A stretch of DNA of 64,000 nt from Clostridiales bacterium (lineage in GTDB: Bacteria > Bacillota > DSM-16504 > Desulfitibacterales > JAICDB01), in the NCBI GenBank assembly GCA_020063565.1, contig JAICDB010000003.1, positions 62,001-126,000 on the forward strand. Reading direction: 5' to 3'. Numbering within the stretch: the first letter of the stretch is position 1; each line of letters opens with the position of its first letter. The translations under genes were made by a program, and so were the position numbers. Under the pieces are notes generated by a model. The model was not told where the DNA came from, did not search any database, and was given only the letters and a program-made list of their open reading frames with translations. Shown one piece after another: positions 26,586 through 36,985 of this stretch.

Positions 26586-26997
26586 TTTCATACCTCCCAT
26601 TATTTTTTTAATAGTATATAAATTGCTTTATATACTAAGAGTAAGCTTCTTAAAGACTGCCGGTCCACCTCCTTTTGAAAAAATTACTTGCGAAAAATGT
26701 TTTGCTGAAAATATTTTGTTATTTTCTGATAATAATGCCGGTACAATCAAATGTTGTTACTCTAACCCATCGGTATGTTTGTATTCTAAATAAATATTCT
26801 ACATAAAAAAAATAAAATCCTCCCTAAATATTATTTTTCTTAATAACAAAAACCACCAATATATAAGAAAAATGTATTGATTTCGAGAAAATAAATTTTT
26901 AGTCTAAAGTTCCAACAGAATTAGAAAACAGCTGTGGTGGTAAGATAGTAAGTAGGAATTTTATTGTGAATTTATTACTCTATGGAGGGAAAATTTA
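26586..26997. other. Intergenic region between the TAXI operon and the 102-aa orphan gene
   Basis: About 410 bp of AT-rich DNA without a supported gene. It contains the TAXI leader with a palindromic hairpin (annotated) and, farther from the gene, a minus-strand AAGGAGGTGG at about 26670 that has no start codon at normal spacing. The plus-strand ORF 26569..26793 is not supported by an RBS or typical composition. No convincing promoter could be picked by eye. Confidence 0.45.
26612..26637. promoter_or_regulatory. Palindrome/hairpin in the leader of the TAXI operon
   Basis: TAGTATATAAA and TTTATATACTA pair perfectly around TTGC. It lies about 27 bases before the receptor start. The symmetry is compatible with a repressor operator (for example GntR-type) or an mRNA-stabilising stem. 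Confidence 0.45.
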
Positions 26998-27306
26998 ATG
27001 AAATTTATTTTTTTTATGGTAAGCTTAATTTTTGTGATATCATGCTTAAATATTTGTGCGGTTAACGTTTATGAAATGCTGGGAAAAGAGGTTAAACATG
27101 CATTTTTGATGAAATTTAGCGGCCAAATAATTAAAATGGAACTTTTGGGAAAGATGTATTCCTGTACACTTGGAGATATTTACTCACTGGGAAATGATTT
27201 TATCATAAAATCTATTTCATTTTTAATAGATATTTGGGAGAAATATCTAAAAACATTTCTAAATCAATTGGCAGATTTTCTTTCTTCTGTTATGCTATAC
27301 TTGTGA
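26998..27306 (+). CDS. Small putative membrane/secreted protein, unknown
   Basis: A 102-residue ORF with GGAGGG upstream of ATG. The first 22 residues form a hydrophobic segment with two cysteines (FIFFMVSLIFVISCLNICAV), which could be a signal anchor; the rest is amphipathic with a second weakly hydrophobic area at the C-terminus (FLNQLADFLSSVMLYL). I recognise no family. It lies 33 bp before murJ and is read in the same direction. It is more AT-rich than murJ. It may be a real lineage-specific gene or a chance ORF. Confidence 0.5.
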   Translation: MKFIFFMVSLIFVISCLNICAVNVYEMLGKEVKHAFLMKFSGQIIKMELLGKMYSCTLGDIYSLGNDFIIKSISFLIDIWEKYLKTFLNQLADFLSSVMLYL

Positions 27307-27339
27307 AAAAAGATGTTTTAAGCCGAGAGAGGTTGAATT

Positions 27340-28920
27340 ATGTCTGAAGGAAAAACAGTAGCCAGGGCTGCTGGCTTCATCATGATAACTATGATAATTT
27401 CCCGGATATTAGGTTACATCCGGGATGTTGTAATATATGCCAAGTTTGGTCAAAACAGAATAACTGACGCATATAATGCTGCATTTTCTGTTCCGGATTT
27501 TCTTTATATGCTTCTTGTGGGAGGTGCTTTAAGTTCCGCATTTATACCCGTTTTTTCTAGTTATATAGTAACAGACAAAGAAAAAGATGCGTGGGAAGTT
27601 GCAAGCATTATCTTCAATATTATAATGATTTTAATGGTATTGGGTATTGTTTTTGGAATCATATTTACACCGCAACTAATCACACTTTTAGTGCCCGGTT
27701 TTACAGGTGATGCTTTTGACCTAACTGTGTTTCTGACAAGAATTATGTTTTTTCAAGTTTTTTTTATGGGTTTAAGCGGCATTTCTGTTGGCATTTTAAA
27801 CTCGTATAAACATTTTACTGCTCCTGCTATCGGGTCAGTGCTTTATAATCTTGGTATTATAATAGTAGGATTAGTTTTATCTCCTTTTATTGGCATAGCA
27901 GCTTTTTCCATAGGGGTTGTGTCCGGGGCAGCCATGAACTTTGGTGTGCAGTTGCCTGTTCTTTTGAGGAAAGGTTTAAGATATAAATTTAGCTTCAATT
28001 TAAAACATCCCGGTGTTAAAAAAATATTTGCACTGATGTTTCCTGTTTTAATAGGTTTATCGGTAACCCATTTCAATCTTTTTGTTAATCAAAATTTGGC
28101 CTCTACCCTGCGGCCGGGTATTGTAGCTGCCTTAAGGACAGGACAGAGATTAATGCAGCTTCCCATTGGAGTTTTTGCAATAGCAATTGCAGTTGCAATT
28201 TTCCCAACCTTAACCGGTAATATTGCCAGAGGAGAAATGCAGCAATTTAAAAAGAACATGTCCCTGGGGGTTCGGTCGGTTATTTTTGTAACCCTGCCTG
28301 CTGCGGCGGGTTTGATGGCCCTAAGGGTTCCTCTTATCAGGCTGCTTTTTGAACAGGGGATGTTTACCCATGCAAATACATTGGCCACAGCCCATGCTCT
28401 TTATTACTACTCAATAGGCCTTTTTGCCTATTCTGCTATTCAAGTTCTCAACCGGACCTTTTATGCGCTCCATGATACAAAAACCCCCGTGGCAACCGGT
28501 GTTCTTACTATAGCGATAAATATCTGGCTTAACTTTGTATTGTTGGATATTTTGGGGCACGGTGGTTTGGCGCTTGCCTATTCACTGGCGGGTATATTTA
28601 ATATGGTAGCTCTTTTAGTAATATTAAGGTTAAAAATTGGCGGAATTGATGGGAAAAGAATGCTTATTTCCTTCTTCCAGAGTGTTTTTGCTTCAATAGC
28701 AATGGGGTTGCCCCTTTATTATATTGCAGGCTTTTTAGAAAAGTGGATAGACGTTTCAATAAAGCTGGGACAGTTTATCCAGGTTATTTTAGGAATAGCA
28801 ATAGGAACCGTTATTTATGCAGTTATTGTATCCTTATTTAAAATGGAAGAAGCGGATATGGTTCTGGGGATATTAAAACGTAAGTTTAAGATTAAAAAAC
28901 GTAAGAAAGAAAATGTATGA
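27340..28920 (+). CDS. murJ: Lipid II flippase MurJ
   Basis: A 526-residue polytopic protein of the MOP superfamily with about fourteen membrane segments. It flips lipid-linked peptidoglycan precursor across the cytoplasmic membrane. Family blocks are seen early (AGFIMITMIISRILGYIRDVVIYAKFG, FSVPDFLYMLLVGGALSSAFIPVF) and in the middle (RTGQRLMQLPIGVFAIAIAVAIFPTL). GAGAGGTTG precedes ATG. It is followed by a weak CCTGCT/AGCAGG hairpin at 28926-28943 and then lepA. Confidence 0.93.
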   Translation: MSEGKTVARAAGFIMITMIISRILGYIRDVVIYAKFGQNRITDAYNAAFSVPDFLYMLLVGGALSSAFIPVFSSYIVTDKEKDAWEVASIIFNIIMILMVLGIVFGIIFTPQLITLLVPGFTGDAFDLTVFLTRIMFFQVFFMGLSGISVGILNSYKHFTAPAIGSVLYNLGIIIVGLVLSPFIGIAAFSIGVVSGAAMNFGVQLPVLLRKGLRYKFSFNLKHPGVKKIFALMFPVLIGLSVTHFNLFVNQNLASTLRPGIVAALRTGQRLMQLPIGVFAIAIAVAIFPTLTGNIARGEMQQFKKNMSLGVRSVIFVTLPAAAGLMALRVPLIRLLFEQGMFTHANTLATAHALYYYSIGLFAYSAIQVLNRTFYALHDTKTPVATGVLTIAINIWLNFVLLDILGHGGLALAYSLAGIFNMVALLVILRLKIGGIDGKRMLISFFQSVFASIAMGLPLYYIAGFLEKWIDVSIKLGQFIQVILGIAIGTVIYAVIVSLFKMEEADMVLGILKRKFKIKKRKKENV

Positions 28921-28990
28921 GGTTGCCTGCTTTAAATAGCAGGTGTTATAATTTAGAGTATGTATTTTGTGGTGAAAATGAGGTGAAAAA

Positions 28991-30811
28991 GTGAGTAGCA
29001 ATAATGAATGGCAGAATAGAATACGTAACTTTTGTATAATTGCTCATATAGATCATGGCAAGTCAACACTTGCTGATAGACTGCTGCAAAAAACCGGTTC
29101 TGTTACTGACCGTGAGATGGCAGATCAATTTTTGGATCAAATGGACCTGGAAAGGGAACGCGGAATTACAATTAAGCTCCAAGCAGTAAGGATGGAATAC
29201 CAGGCCCAGGACGGAGAGCGTTACATGTTAAACCTGATTGATACTCCCGGGCATGTTGACTTTTCCTATGAGGTTAGCCGCAGTCTTGCTGCGTGTGAAG
29301 GAGCTTTGCTTGTGGTAGATGCAGCCCAGGGTATCCAGGCACAGACACTGGCTAATGTTTATCTTGCTTTGGAGCACGATTTGGAAATAATACCTGTAAT
29401 CAATAAGATAGATTTGCCAAGTGCTGACCCGGACAGGGTCAAGAGGGAAATTGAAGAATATATTGGCCTGGATTCTTCTGAAGCAATATATGCTTCTGCA
29501 AAGACAGGAGAAGGTACCGATGAAATACTGGAGGCAATAGTTAAGAGAATACCCGCGCCGCAAGGTGAAGTAGATAAGCCTTTAAAGGCGCTTATTTTTG
29601 ATTCACATTTTGACTCCTATAAAGGCGCTGTTCCCTATATTAGAATTATGGAAGGTAAGGTCCAAAAGGGAACCCAAATTAAAATGATGTCAAGTGGAAA
29701 AACCTTTGAGGTAAATGAAGTTGGTATTTTCACCCCTGCCTTAAAAATAGTTGATGCTCTCTATGCCGGGCAGGTTGGTTTTTTAACTGCAAGCATCAAA
29801 AATGTTGGAGACACCAGGGTGGGAGATACAATCACTGACGCTAAAAATCCCACCTCTCAACCATTACCCGGTTATAAAAGGGCTACTCCAATGGTATTTT
29901 GCGGACTATACCCGGTGGACAGTGCCGACTATGAAGATTTAAGGGATGCTTTGGAAAGGCTGAAGTTAAATGATGCTTCCCTTACCTATGAGCCTGAAAA
30001 TTCCATTGCGCTGGGATTTGGATTTAGGTGCGGCTTTTTAGGTCTTCTGCACATGGAAATTATTCAGGAACGCCTTGAAAGGGAATTTGACTTGAACCTC
30101 ATCACCACTGCACCAAGTGTTATTTACCAGGTGCTCATGGAAAATGGTGAGGTGAAAAGTATTGATAACCCGGCAGGTCTACCCCCTGCGGGAGAGATTA
30201 AGGAGATAAGGGAACCAGTGGTAAAGGCAACTATTATGGTGCCTGATGATTTTGTAGGGCCCACCATGGAACTTTGCCAGGAACGCAGGGGAGAATATAA
30301 AAACCTGGAATATATGTCTGAGCAAAGGGTAGTTATCACTTATGAAATTCCATTGAGTGAAATTGTTTACGACTTTTTTGACCAGTTAAAATCTCGCACT
30401 AAAGGGTATGCATCTTTAGACTACGAGTTAATCGGTTATAAGGCCAGCGACTTGGTGAAACTAGATATACTTGTTAACGGGGAACCGGTAGATGCACTGT
30501 CATTTATTGTTCACAGGGATAAGGCATACTATAAAGGTCAAAATCTTGCACGCAAATTAAAGGAACTTATTCCTAGGCAATTGTTTGAAGTGCCTATTCA
30601 AGCTGCAATAGGAAGTAAGGTAATAGCCAGAACAAATGTGAAAGCTTTGAGAAAAAGTGTCCTTGATAAATGTTACGGCGGGGACGTTACCAGGAAGAAA
30701 AAATTGCTTGAAAAACAAAAAGCCGGTAAAAAGCGCATGAAGCAGGTTGGTAATGTGGAAATTCCTCAAGAAGCATTTATGGCGGTGTTGAGTGTTGGAG
30801 ATGATGACTAG
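28991..30811 (+). CDS. lepA: Elongation factor 4 (LepA), ribosome back-translocating GTPase
   Basis: A 606-residue translational GTPase that acts on stalled or mis-translocated ribosomes. G1 is [14 protein letters not shown] near residue 18, the effector region has [13 protein letters not shown], and DTPGHVDF and NKIDLP are intact. EF-G-like domains III and V follow, then the LepA-specific C-terminal domain with [22 protein letters not shown]. The start is GTG 28991 with GAGGTG six bases upstream. The gene ends in the sequence that starts hemW, as in many Firmicutes where lepA, hemW and hrcA are consecutive. Confidence 0.97.
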   Translation: MSSNNEWQNRIRNFCIIAHIDHGKSTLADRLLQKTGSVTDREMADQFLDQMDLERERGITIKLQAVRMEYQAQDGERYMLNLIDTPGHVDFSYEVSRSLAACEGALLVVDAAQGIQAQTLANVYLALEHDLEIIPVINKIDLPSADPDRVKREIEEYIGLDSSEAIYASAKTGEGTDEILEAIVKRIPAPQGEVDKPLKALIFDSHFDSYKGAVPYIRIMEGKVQKGTQIKMMSSGKTFEVNEVGIFTPALKIVDALYAGQVGFLTASIKNVGDTRVGDTITDAKNPTSQPLPGYKRATPMVFCGLYPVDSADYEDLRDALERLKLNDASLTYEPENSIALGFGFRCGFLGLLHMEIIQERLEREFDLNLITTAPSVIYQVLMENGEVKSIDNPAGLPPAGEIKEIREPVVKATIMVPDDFVGPTMELCQERRGEYKNLEYMSEQRVVITYEIPLSEIVYDFFDQLKSRTKGYASLDYELIGYKASDLVKLDILVNGEPVDALSFIVHRDKAYYKGQNLARKLKELIPRQLFEVPIQAAIGSKVIARTNVKALRKSVLDKCYGGDVTRKKKLLEKQKAGKKRMKQVGNVEIPQEAFMAVLSVGDDD

Positions 30812-31937
30812 AGGGATTTATGTTCATATTCCTTTTTGCATTAAAAAGTGTAATTACTGCGACTTCGTATCGTTTCCATCCCCTGATAAGGAAACTCTGC
30901 TTGACTATTTGCAGTGTTTAAAAAAAGAAATAAAACTTTATAGTATTAAATATTATAATAAAAAGTTTACGTCGGTATATTTCGGCGGTGGAACACCTAC
31001 TATTTTAGATGTTTCACACTTGAAAGAGCTACTGGATATAATAAAATCGAACTTTAATATTGCTAACTCCTCCGAAATTACTGTGGAGGCAAATCCGGGA
31101 ACATTGGAGTTTAAAAAGGTAAAGGAATTAAAGGATGCCGGCTTTAATAGGATTTCCATAGGAGTTCAATCCACTTCAGATAAATTTCTTAAAGAAATGG
31201 GTAGGGTTCACACCGCAAGTGATGTCAAGGAATCTTTAAAATTTATCAGGAGGGCAGGCTTTGAAAACGTAAATGTTGATTTGATATATGGCCTGCCTGC
31301 TCAAACACTCTCCGGATGGCTGCACACATTACAGGAAATAGTTGCTGAAAAGCCTCCCCACATAGCAGCTTATGGACTTAAGATAGAAAAGGAAACTTAC
31401 TGGGGGCGCCTCTTTGAAGAAGGGAACCTTTTACTACCTGATGAAGATGAAGTATATAATATGTATGTAGAAGCGGGTAATTTTCTTAAAAAAAACGGCT
31501 ATGTCCATTATGAAATTTCCAACTGGGCAAAACCCGGTTATGAAAGCAAACACAACAAAGTTTACTGGCTTACCGGGGAGTATTTGGGTATAGGATTGAA
31601 TGCAGCTTCATATCTGGATGGTACCAGATTTACAAATACCGAATCGTTAAAGAAATATATCCAACAGATAAAAATGAGTAACTTTCCCATAAGGGAAAGC
31701 TACCGTTTAAGTAAAGAGGAACAAATGTCGGAAGCCATGATAATGGCGCTCAGACTCCGCGAAGGTGTGAGAAAGGATTTTTTTAAAAAACGTTTTGGTT
31801 GTTTTCCGGAAGATGTCTATGGAAAGCAAATAAAAAAGTTAGTTAAATTAGGACTGTTAAAGGAAGATTTGCATACACTAAGATTGACGGAAAAGGGCTT
31901 TCCATTGGCCAATATTGCAATGGTTGAATTTGTTTAA
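30801..31937 (+). CDS. hemW: HemW, radical SAM heme chaperone (coproporphyrinogen III oxidase-like)
   Basis: A 378-residue radical SAM protein. The iron-sulfur motif CIKKCNYC (C12, C16, C19) follows IYVHIPF at the N-terminus, and the typical FGGGTPT, EANPGT and [12 protein letters not shown] blocks are present, with the HemN C-terminal domain. It lacks the extra N-terminal cysteine context of true HemN, so it is assigned as HemW, which binds and delivers heme. A heme chaperone fits a cell that makes c-type cytochromes. The start is one of two tandem ATGs (30798/30801) inside the end of lepA, so the genes overlap by about 11 bases. Confidence 0.92.
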   Translation: MMTRGIYVHIPFCIKKCNYCDFVSFPSPDKETLLDYLQCLKKEIKLYSIKYYNKKFTSVYFGGGTPTILDVSHLKELLDIIKSNFNIANSSEITVEANPGTLEFKKVKELKDAGFNRISIGVQSTSDKFLKEMGRVHTASDVKESLKFIRRAGFENVNVDLIYGLPAQTLSGWLHTLQEIVAEKPPHIAAYGLKIEKETYWGRLFEEGNLLLPDEDEVYNMYVEAGNFLKKNGYVHYEISNWAKPGYESKHNKVYWLTGEYLGIGLNAASYLDGTRFTNTESLKKYIQQIKMSNFPIRESYRLSKEEQMSEAMIMALRLREGVRKDFFKKRFGCFPEDVYGKQIKKLVKLGLLKEDLHTLRLTEKGFPLANIAMVEFV

Positions 31938-31940
31938 TTC

Positions 31941-31970
31941 TTGACAAATGGGAAGATCTAGTGGTATTTT
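31941..31970 (+). promoter_or_regulatory. Candidate promoter of the hrcA heat-shock operon
   Basis: TTGACA at 31941-31946 is a perfect -35 box; TATTTT at 31965-31970 is a -10 candidate at an 18-base spacing. The CIRCE operator begins 13 bases farther on, close to the expected transcription start. Confidence 0.6.
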
Positions 31971-31982
31971 TATAGTGTAATC

Positions 31983-32009
31983 TTAGCACTCAACAGTCCT
32001 GAGTGCTAA
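31983..32009 (+). promoter_or_regulatory. CIRCE operator (HrcA binding site)
   Basis: TTAGCACTC, nine bases, GAGTGCTAA: an exact match to the CIRCE consensus. It lies 15 bp ahead of hrcA, so HrcA represses its own operon until heat shock titrates the chaperones it needs. Confidence 0.97.
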
Positions 32010-32024
32010 CAAGAAGGTGATACC

Positions 32025-33056
32025 ATGCCGATGGATGAAAGAAAGCATCGGGTTTTACAGGCAATTATTCAGGATTATATTACTACTGCTGAACCAGTTG
32101 GTTCAAGAAGTATTGCACGTAAATATGACCTGGGGGTTAGTCCGGCTACCATTAGGAATGAGATGGCGGATCTGGAAGAAATGGGCTATTTGGAACAACC
32201 ATACACTTCTGCAGGAAGGGTGCCATCTGATAAGGGTTATCGATTTTATGTGGACTGTATTATGGAAAAAGACCAACTTAGTGAGGCTGAAGAAAATTTC
32301 ATAAAGATGCAATTTGCAAAAAAGATGGAAGAGATCGAAGAAGTAATTAAAAAAACCAGCGATCTTCTATCTCAGCTTACCCAGTATACTGCTTTGGTTC
32401 TAGGACCAAACTTGAGTAGTAGTATATTCCGTTATGTACAAATGTCCTTAATTGAAACCGGTAAAGCGCTTCTTGTAATAGTAACCCAAACAGGATCGGT
32501 AAAGCATAAGATAATGGATGTACCTGCAAACTTTTCTCAAAAGGATCTTAATAAGGTTTCCATGGTATTAAACAGCAAACTGAAGGGCATAGCCTTTGAA
32601 AAGGTTAAAAAATCTGTTTTAGATGAAATCTACAATGAATTAATCAAGGAGAAGATTCTTCTAGAAACTGTTCTTGAAATATTAAATAATACTTTAAATA
32701 ACAGTAATACGGAAAATATATTTTTGGGAGGGACTTTAAACATCCTCAACCAGCCTGAATTTAGAGATGTAGAAAAAATAAAATCTATTTTGGGGATACT
32801 TGAAGAAAAGGATATTTTGCGAAAGCTCATGCAGTATAATGACAAAATGGATGGTATAACCGTAAAAATTGGGGAAGAAAACCCCTTTGAGGAAGTTCGT
32901 AATTGCAGTCTTATAACTGCTACTTACCACATGAATGGAGAAGTTGTAGGTTCCATTGGCATACTGGGACCTACTCGCATGAAATATTCTAAAACTATTG
33001 CACTGGTTGAGTATATCACACAGGTTCTTTCCAATACATTAAGTAATGGCAAGTAA
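32025..33056 (+). CDS. hrcA: Heat-inducible transcription repressor HrcA
   Basis: A 343-residue repressor. The N-terminal winged helix shows RKHRVLQAIIQDYITTAEPVGSR and SPATIRNEMADLEEMGYLEQPYTSAGRVPSDKGYR, the hallmark of HrcA. A GAF-like dimerisation domain and the inserted domain follow, with NCSLITATYHMNGEVVGSIGILGPTRM near the C-terminus. It binds the CIRCE site just upstream. AAGGTG precedes ATG. It is the first gene of hrcA-grpE-dnaK-dnaJ. Confidence 0.97.
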   Translation: MPMDERKHRVLQAIIQDYITTAEPVGSRSIARKYDLGVSPATIRNEMADLEEMGYLEQPYTSAGRVPSDKGYRFYVDCIMEKDQLSEAEENFIKMQFAKKMEEIEEVIKKTSDLLSQLTQYTALVLGPNLSSSIFRYVQMSLIETGKALLVIVTQTGSVKHKIMDVPANFSQKDLNKVSMVLNSKLKGIAFEKVKKSVLDEIYNELIKEKILLETVLEILNNTLNNSNTENIFLGGTLNILNQPEFRDVEKIKSILGILEEKDILRKLMQYNDKMDGITVKIGEENPFEEVRNCSLITATYHMNGEVVGSIGILGPTRMKYSKTIALVEYITQVLSNTLSNGK

Positions 33057-33084
33057 AATGGATCAGTGAAAGTAGGTGGAGTGA

Positions 33085-33720
33085 ATGAAAGAAAATGGAA
33101 ATGGAGAACTTAAAGATGATGTAAAAAAAGAGATTAATGGGGAAGAAACTCAACAAGAAGAGATTACAGAAAAAACAGCTACTTCCGAAGAACGTAAAAA
33201 AACTGAGGAAGCAGCTTCAGAAATGACACTTCAAGAATGCTTTGAAGTAATTAAAAATTTGCATACTGATTTGGAGAATGCTCAAAGGGAAAAAGAAGAA
33301 AGTATATTCCACCTCCAGAGACTACAAGCAGAATTTGATAATTTTCGCAAGCGTACCCGCAAAGAAAAAGAAGAACTGGTTAAGAGTGCAAATGCAGAAC
33401 TTATCCAGAACATTTTACCCATAATTGATAACTTTGACAGGGCGTTAGAAGCCGGAAAAGAGCAATTTGGTGAAACCTCCTTTTATGAGGGAGTAAAGAT
33501 GATTTATAATGGTCTGTATGATGTTTTGCAAAAAGTCGGTTTACAACCCATAGATGCTGTGGGTTGCAACTTTGACCCTGAAAAGCATCAAGCTGTTATG
33601 CAGGTCGAAGCAAGTAGTGAATATCCCGATAATACTGTGGTTGAGGAATTACAAAAGGGATATTTGTTGAATGATAAAGTTTTACGACCTTCAATGGTTA
33701 AAGTAGCAAAAGATAATTAA
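33085..33720 (+). CDS. grpE: GrpE, nucleotide exchange factor for DnaK
   Basis: A 211-residue protein that releases ADP from DnaK. A Glu/Lys-rich disordered N-terminus (1-50) leads into the long dimerising helix (about 55-110, with RLQAEFDNFRKRTRKEKEEL) and the C-terminal beta domain ending HQAVMQVEASSEYPDNTVVEELQKGYLLNDKVLRPSMVKVAK, matching the family signature. AGGTGGAG lies before ATG. It is 28 bp after hrcA and 21 bp before dnaK. Confidence 0.96.
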   Translation: MKENGNGELKDDVKKEINGEETQQEEITEKTATSEERKKTEEAASEMTLQECFEVIKNLHTDLENAQREKEESIFHLQRLQAEFDNFRKRTRKEKEELVKSANAELIQNILPIIDNFDRALEAGKEQFGETSFYEGVKMIYNGLYDVLQKVGLQPIDAVGCNFDPEKHQAVMQVEASSEYPDNTVVEELQKGYLLNDKVLRPSMVKVAKDN

Positions 33721-33741
33721 ATACACAGGAGGTAGATTGAG

Positions 33742-35589
33742 ATGGGAAAAGTCTTAGGAATAGACCTGGGAACAACCAATTCTTGCATGGCAGTCATGGA
33801 GGGTGGCGAAGCCACTGTAATACCCAATGCGGAAGGAAACAGGACAACACCTTCGGTTGTGGCATTTACAAAGGATGGAGAAAGACTTGTTGGTGAGGTT
33901 GCCAAAAGACAGGCAATTACTAACCCTGATGGTACAGTTATTTCCATTAAAAGACATATGGGAACAGATTATAAAGTGGATATAAACGGTAAAAAGTATA
34001 CTCCGCAGGAAATCAGCGCCATGATTCTTCAAAAACTTAAAGCTGATGCGGAAAACTATCTCGGCGAAAAGGTTACCCAGGCTGTAATTACAGTACCTGC
34101 TTACTTTACAGACAGCCAAAGACAGGCTACAAAGGATGCAGGTAAAATTGCCGGACTTGAAGTGTTAAGAATTATAAATGAGCCTACAGCTGCATCTCTG
34201 GCGTACGGTTTAGATAAAGAAGATGATCAAACAATTCTTGTCTTTGACCTTGGTGGAGGTACCTTTGATGTTTCCATTCTGGAGCTTGGGGATGGAGTTT
34301 TTGAAGTAAAAGCTACCAGTGGTAACAACAGGCTGGGAGGAGATGATTTCGACCAGAGAATTATCGATTATTTGGTAGACCAATTTAAAAAGCAAGAGGG
34401 AGTTGACCTCTCCAAGGATAAGATGGCCCTGCAAAGATTGAAAGAAGCTGCTGAGAAAGCTAAAAAAGAACTTTCTTCAGTAACTACCACAAATATAAAT
34501 CTACCGTTTATTACAGCTACGCAAGAAGGACCGAAGCACCTTGACGTAACCCTATCCAGAGCTAAATTTAATGAATTGACTTCTGATCTTGTTGAAAAGA
34601 CAATGGGTCCTACACGTCAGGCGCTTTCTGATGCCGGTTTGAAACCTGGTGATATCGATAAGGTTATTTTAGTTGGTGGTTCTACCAGAATACCTGCTGT
34701 ACAGGAAGCCATTAGAAAGGAACTTGGTAAAGAACCCCATAAAGGTATCAACCCTGACGAGTGCGTTGCAATTGGCGCTGCTATCCAGGGTGGGGTTTTG
34801 GCAGGAGAAGTAAAGGATGTACTCCTCTTGGATGTTACTCCACTGTCCCTGGGTATTGAAACACTGGGCGGAGTATTTACCAAGCTTATTGAACGCAATA
34901 CTACAATTCCAACTTCCAAGAGCCAGATTTTCTCAACTGCAGCTGATAACCAAACTGCCGTAGATATCCACGTGCTGCAGGGAGAAAGATCCATGGCTAA
35001 GGATAATAAAACTTTAGGGCGCTTCCAGTTGACCGGAATTCCACCTGCGCCAAGAGGTATACCGCAGATTGAAGTAACATTTGATATAGATGCTAATGGT
35101 ATTGTTCATGTATCTGCAACGGATAAGGGAACAGGTAAGAAACAGGAAATTACAATAACTGATTCCGGTGGATTGTCAGAGGAAGAAATTGATAGAATGG
35201 TCAAAAATGCTGAAAAATATGCAGAAGAAGATAAAAAGAGAAAGGAAATGGTTGAGGCTAAAAACCAGGCAGACAGCTTGATTTATCAAGCTGATAAGAC
35301 AGTTAAAGATTTCAAAGATAAAGCTGATCAAAGTGATATAGATAAAATTGAATCTGCCAAGAAAGAACTGCAAAAAATACTTGATGGAGATGATATTGAA
35401 GCTATCAAGTCAAAAACTGAAGCTCTCTCGCAGGCTGTCTTTGGCTTGACATCTAAGATATACCAGCAGCAAGGGCAAGCCGGAGACGGAGCTAATCCTG
35501 CAGGAGATGCCGGAGGAGGTACCTCAGGCCAGGATGATAATGTAGTTGATGCAGATTACGAAGTAACGGATGATGATGAGAAAAAATAA
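33742..35589 (+). CDS. dnaK: Chaperone DnaK (Hsp70)
   Basis: A 615-residue Hsp70. The ATPase domain begins [17 protein letters not shown] and has [29 protein letters not shown] and [13 protein letters not shown]. The substrate-binding domain (from about 385) has [14 protein letters not shown], followed by the helical lid. The tail is Gly/Ala-rich and ends [13 protein letters not shown]; the terminal EEVD of eukaryotes is absent, as expected. It lacks the 24-residue nucleotide-domain insertion of Gram-negative DnaK, as is usual in Firmicutes. GGAGG lies before ATG. The gap to dnaJ is unusually long and structured. Confidence 0.98.
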   Translation: MGKVLGIDLGTTNSCMAVMEGGEATVIPNAEGNRTTPSVVAFTKDGERLVGEVAKRQAITNPDGTVISIKRHMGTDYKVDINGKKYTPQEISAMILQKLKADAENYLGEKVTQAVITVPAYFTDSQRQATKDAGKIAGLEVLRIINEPTAASLAYGLDKEDDQTILVFDLGGGTFDVSILELGDGVFEVKATSGNNRLGGDDFDQRIIDYLVDQFKKQEGVDLSKDKMALQRLKEAAEKAKKELSSVTTTNINLPFITATQEGPKHLDVTLSRAKFNELTSDLVEKTMGPTRQALSDAGLKPGDIDKVILVGGSTRIPAVQEAIRKELGKEPHKGINPDECVAIGAAIQGGVLAGEVKDVLLLDVTPLSLGIETLGGVFTKLIERNTTIPTSKSQIFSTAADNQTAVDIHVLQGERSMAKDNKTLGRFQLTGIPPAPRGIPQIEVTFDIDANGIVHVSATDKGTGKKQEITITDSGGLSEEEIDRMVKNAEKYAEEDKKRKEMVEAKNQADSLIYQADKTVKDFKDKADQSDIDKIESAKKELQKILDGDDIEAIKSKTEALSQAVFGLTSKIYQQQGQAGDGANPAGDAGGGTSGQDDNVVDADYEVTDDDEKK

Positions 35590-35603
35590 CTTGTAAAAAT
35601 GCG

Positions 35604-35638
35604 TGTTCGAAAAGGAGCGGCTTTTCGAACATCCTTTT
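35604..35638 (+). terminator. Hairpin after dnaK (copy of the TTCGAA repeat), possible terminator or attenuator
   Basis: TGTTCGAAAAG pairs with CTTTTCGAACA around GAGCGG and is followed by TCCTTTTAT. The T-run is interrupted, so it may only partially reduce transcription into dnaJ or may protect the 3' end of dnaK mRNA. A similar hairpin follows recO. Confidence 0.55.
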
Positions 35639-35640
35639 AT

Positions 35641-35764
35641 AGTTAGAAGGGGTACAGGGGGCTCATGCAGCCCCCTGTAAAGTGTTCATCCCGTTCTAAC
35701 TGGCGGTAAGAACCTGATTCGTTCAATTAACTTTTAGTGGGGGATAGAAAATCCCACTGAAAGA
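35641..35764. ncRNA. Structured non-coding segment between dnaK and dnaJ (two further hairpins)
   Basis: An outer stem AGTTAGAA/TTCTAACT (35641-35701) encloses a perfect 10-bp hairpin ACAGGGGGCT/AGCCCCCTGT (35654-35678). A second hairpin CTTTTAGTGGG/CCCACTGAAAG lies at 35731-35764. No ORF is present. It may be a structured RNA element, an mRNA-processing region or an inserted repeat; the class is not recognised. Confidence 0.5.
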
Positions 35765-35809
35765 AGTTTCACTTTATTGTGTATTTAGCAGGCAGAAGGG
35801 GTGTTTTTT

Positions 35810-36940
35810 TTGAGTAAAAGGGACTATTACGAAGTACTGGGGGTTTCCCGGGATGCTTCGCAGGAAGAAATAAAAAAAGCATATCGAAAACTGGCCCGCA
35901 AATACCATCCTGATGTTAATCCCGGAGATAAAAGTGCAGAAGAAAAGTTTAAAGAAGTTAAAGAAGCGTATGATGTTTTGAGTAATCCTGATAAAAGGGC
36001 TCGTTATGATCAATTCGGCCATGCAGGTACGGATGATAATGGTTTTGGCGGAGCAGACTTTGGAGATTTCGGCGGTTTTGGAGATATATTTGATATGTTT
36101 TTTGGCGGGGGCGGTTTTGGCGGTGGCAGAGCCCGTCAAAATGCACCTCGCAAAGGTAGTGATCTCAGGGTTGATTTAGAAATAACTTTTGAAGAAGCTG
36201 CTTTTGGTACCAAAAAAGAGGTAACGGTTCCCCGCCTGGAGGAGTGTCCGGAATGTAACGGTTCAGGGACATCTCCGGGTACCCATCCCGAAACATGTGA
36301 CGTATGCAAGGGAACAGGCCAGGTGAGAATAAATCAAAAAACACCTTTTGGTCATTTCCAAACCATTAAAACATGTACTGAATGTCATGGTACCGGTAAA
36401 ATCAATAGACATCCCTGCGATAAATGTTATGGACAGGGCCGTGTGAGACGCAGACGGAAGATTAAAGTCGAGATACCTGCAGGTGTTGACGATGGCGCTC
36501 GCCTCAGGATAGCAGGTGAAGGTGAGGCAGGTACTAATGGAGGACCGGCGGGAGACTTGTATGTCTTTATCACAATTAAACCCCATGAAATCTTTTCACG
36601 TGATGGTTATGATGTTTACTGTGAAATACCTGTAGACTTTGTGCAAGCTGCTTTAGGTAGTGAAATTAAGGTGCCTACACTGGATGGAAAAGTAAAATTC
36701 ACTATTCCTGAAGGAACTCAAAGCGGTACATCTTTCCGCTTAAAGGGGAAAGGTATTCCCAGACTTAACGGAGGCGGCAGGGGAGACCAGTATGTAAAGG
36801 TTAAAGTAATAACACTTACAAATCTTTCTGAAAAACAAAAGAGGATTTTGAGACAATTTGCAGAAACATTGACTGATAGCAATCGTAATGTCAAGGAGAA
36901 GGGATTTTTCCAGAGGTTTAAGGACGCGTTTATGGGTTAA
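35810..36940 (+). CDS. dnaJ: Chaperone DnaJ (Hsp40)
   Basis: A 376-residue co-chaperone that stimulates the DnaK ATPase. The J domain holds [33 protein letters not shown] with the HPD triad, followed by a Gly/Phe-rich stretch ([19 protein letters not shown]). The zinc domain has four repeats: [24 protein letters not shown] and CDKCYGQG. The C-terminal beta domain is complete. The start is read as TTG 35810 ([12 protein letters not shown]); the track start nine bases earlier lies within the AGAAGGGGTG ribosome binding site. It is about 220 bp after dnaK, with structured DNA in between. Confidence 0.96.
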   Translation: MSKRDYYEVLGVSRDASQEEIKKAYRKLARKYHPDVNPGDKSAEEKFKEVKEAYDVLSNPDKRARYDQFGHAGTDDNGFGGADFGDFGGFGDIFDMFFGGGGFGGGRARQNAPRKGSDLRVDLEITFEEAAFGTKKEVTVPRLEECPECNGSGTSPGTHPETCDVCKGTGQVRINQKTPFGHFQTIKTCTECHGTGKINRHPCDKCYGQGRVRRRRKIKVEIPAGVDDGARLRIAGEGEAGTNGGPAGDLYVFITIKPHEIFSRDGYDVYCEIPVDFVQAALGSEIKVPTLDGKVKFTIPEGTQSGTSFRLKGKGIPRLNGGGRGDQYVKVKVITLTNLSEKQKRILRQFAETLTDSNRNVKEKGFFQRFKDAFMG

Positions 36941-36985
36941 AATGGTAATGTACAGCCCGTTAAATTTTCTATAAGGAGTTAACCT

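Noticed and set aside
26569-26793. 74-residue plus-strand ORF opposite the TAXI leader
   Set aside because: Starts inside the receptor gene region with no RBS and no typical coding composition.
35604-35631. LexA/SOS box reading of the GTTCGAA...TTCGAAC repeat
   Set aside because: The Firmicute LexA box has CGAAC-N4-GTTCG with the opposite arm order and shorter spacing; the repeat here forms a hairpin at gene ends.
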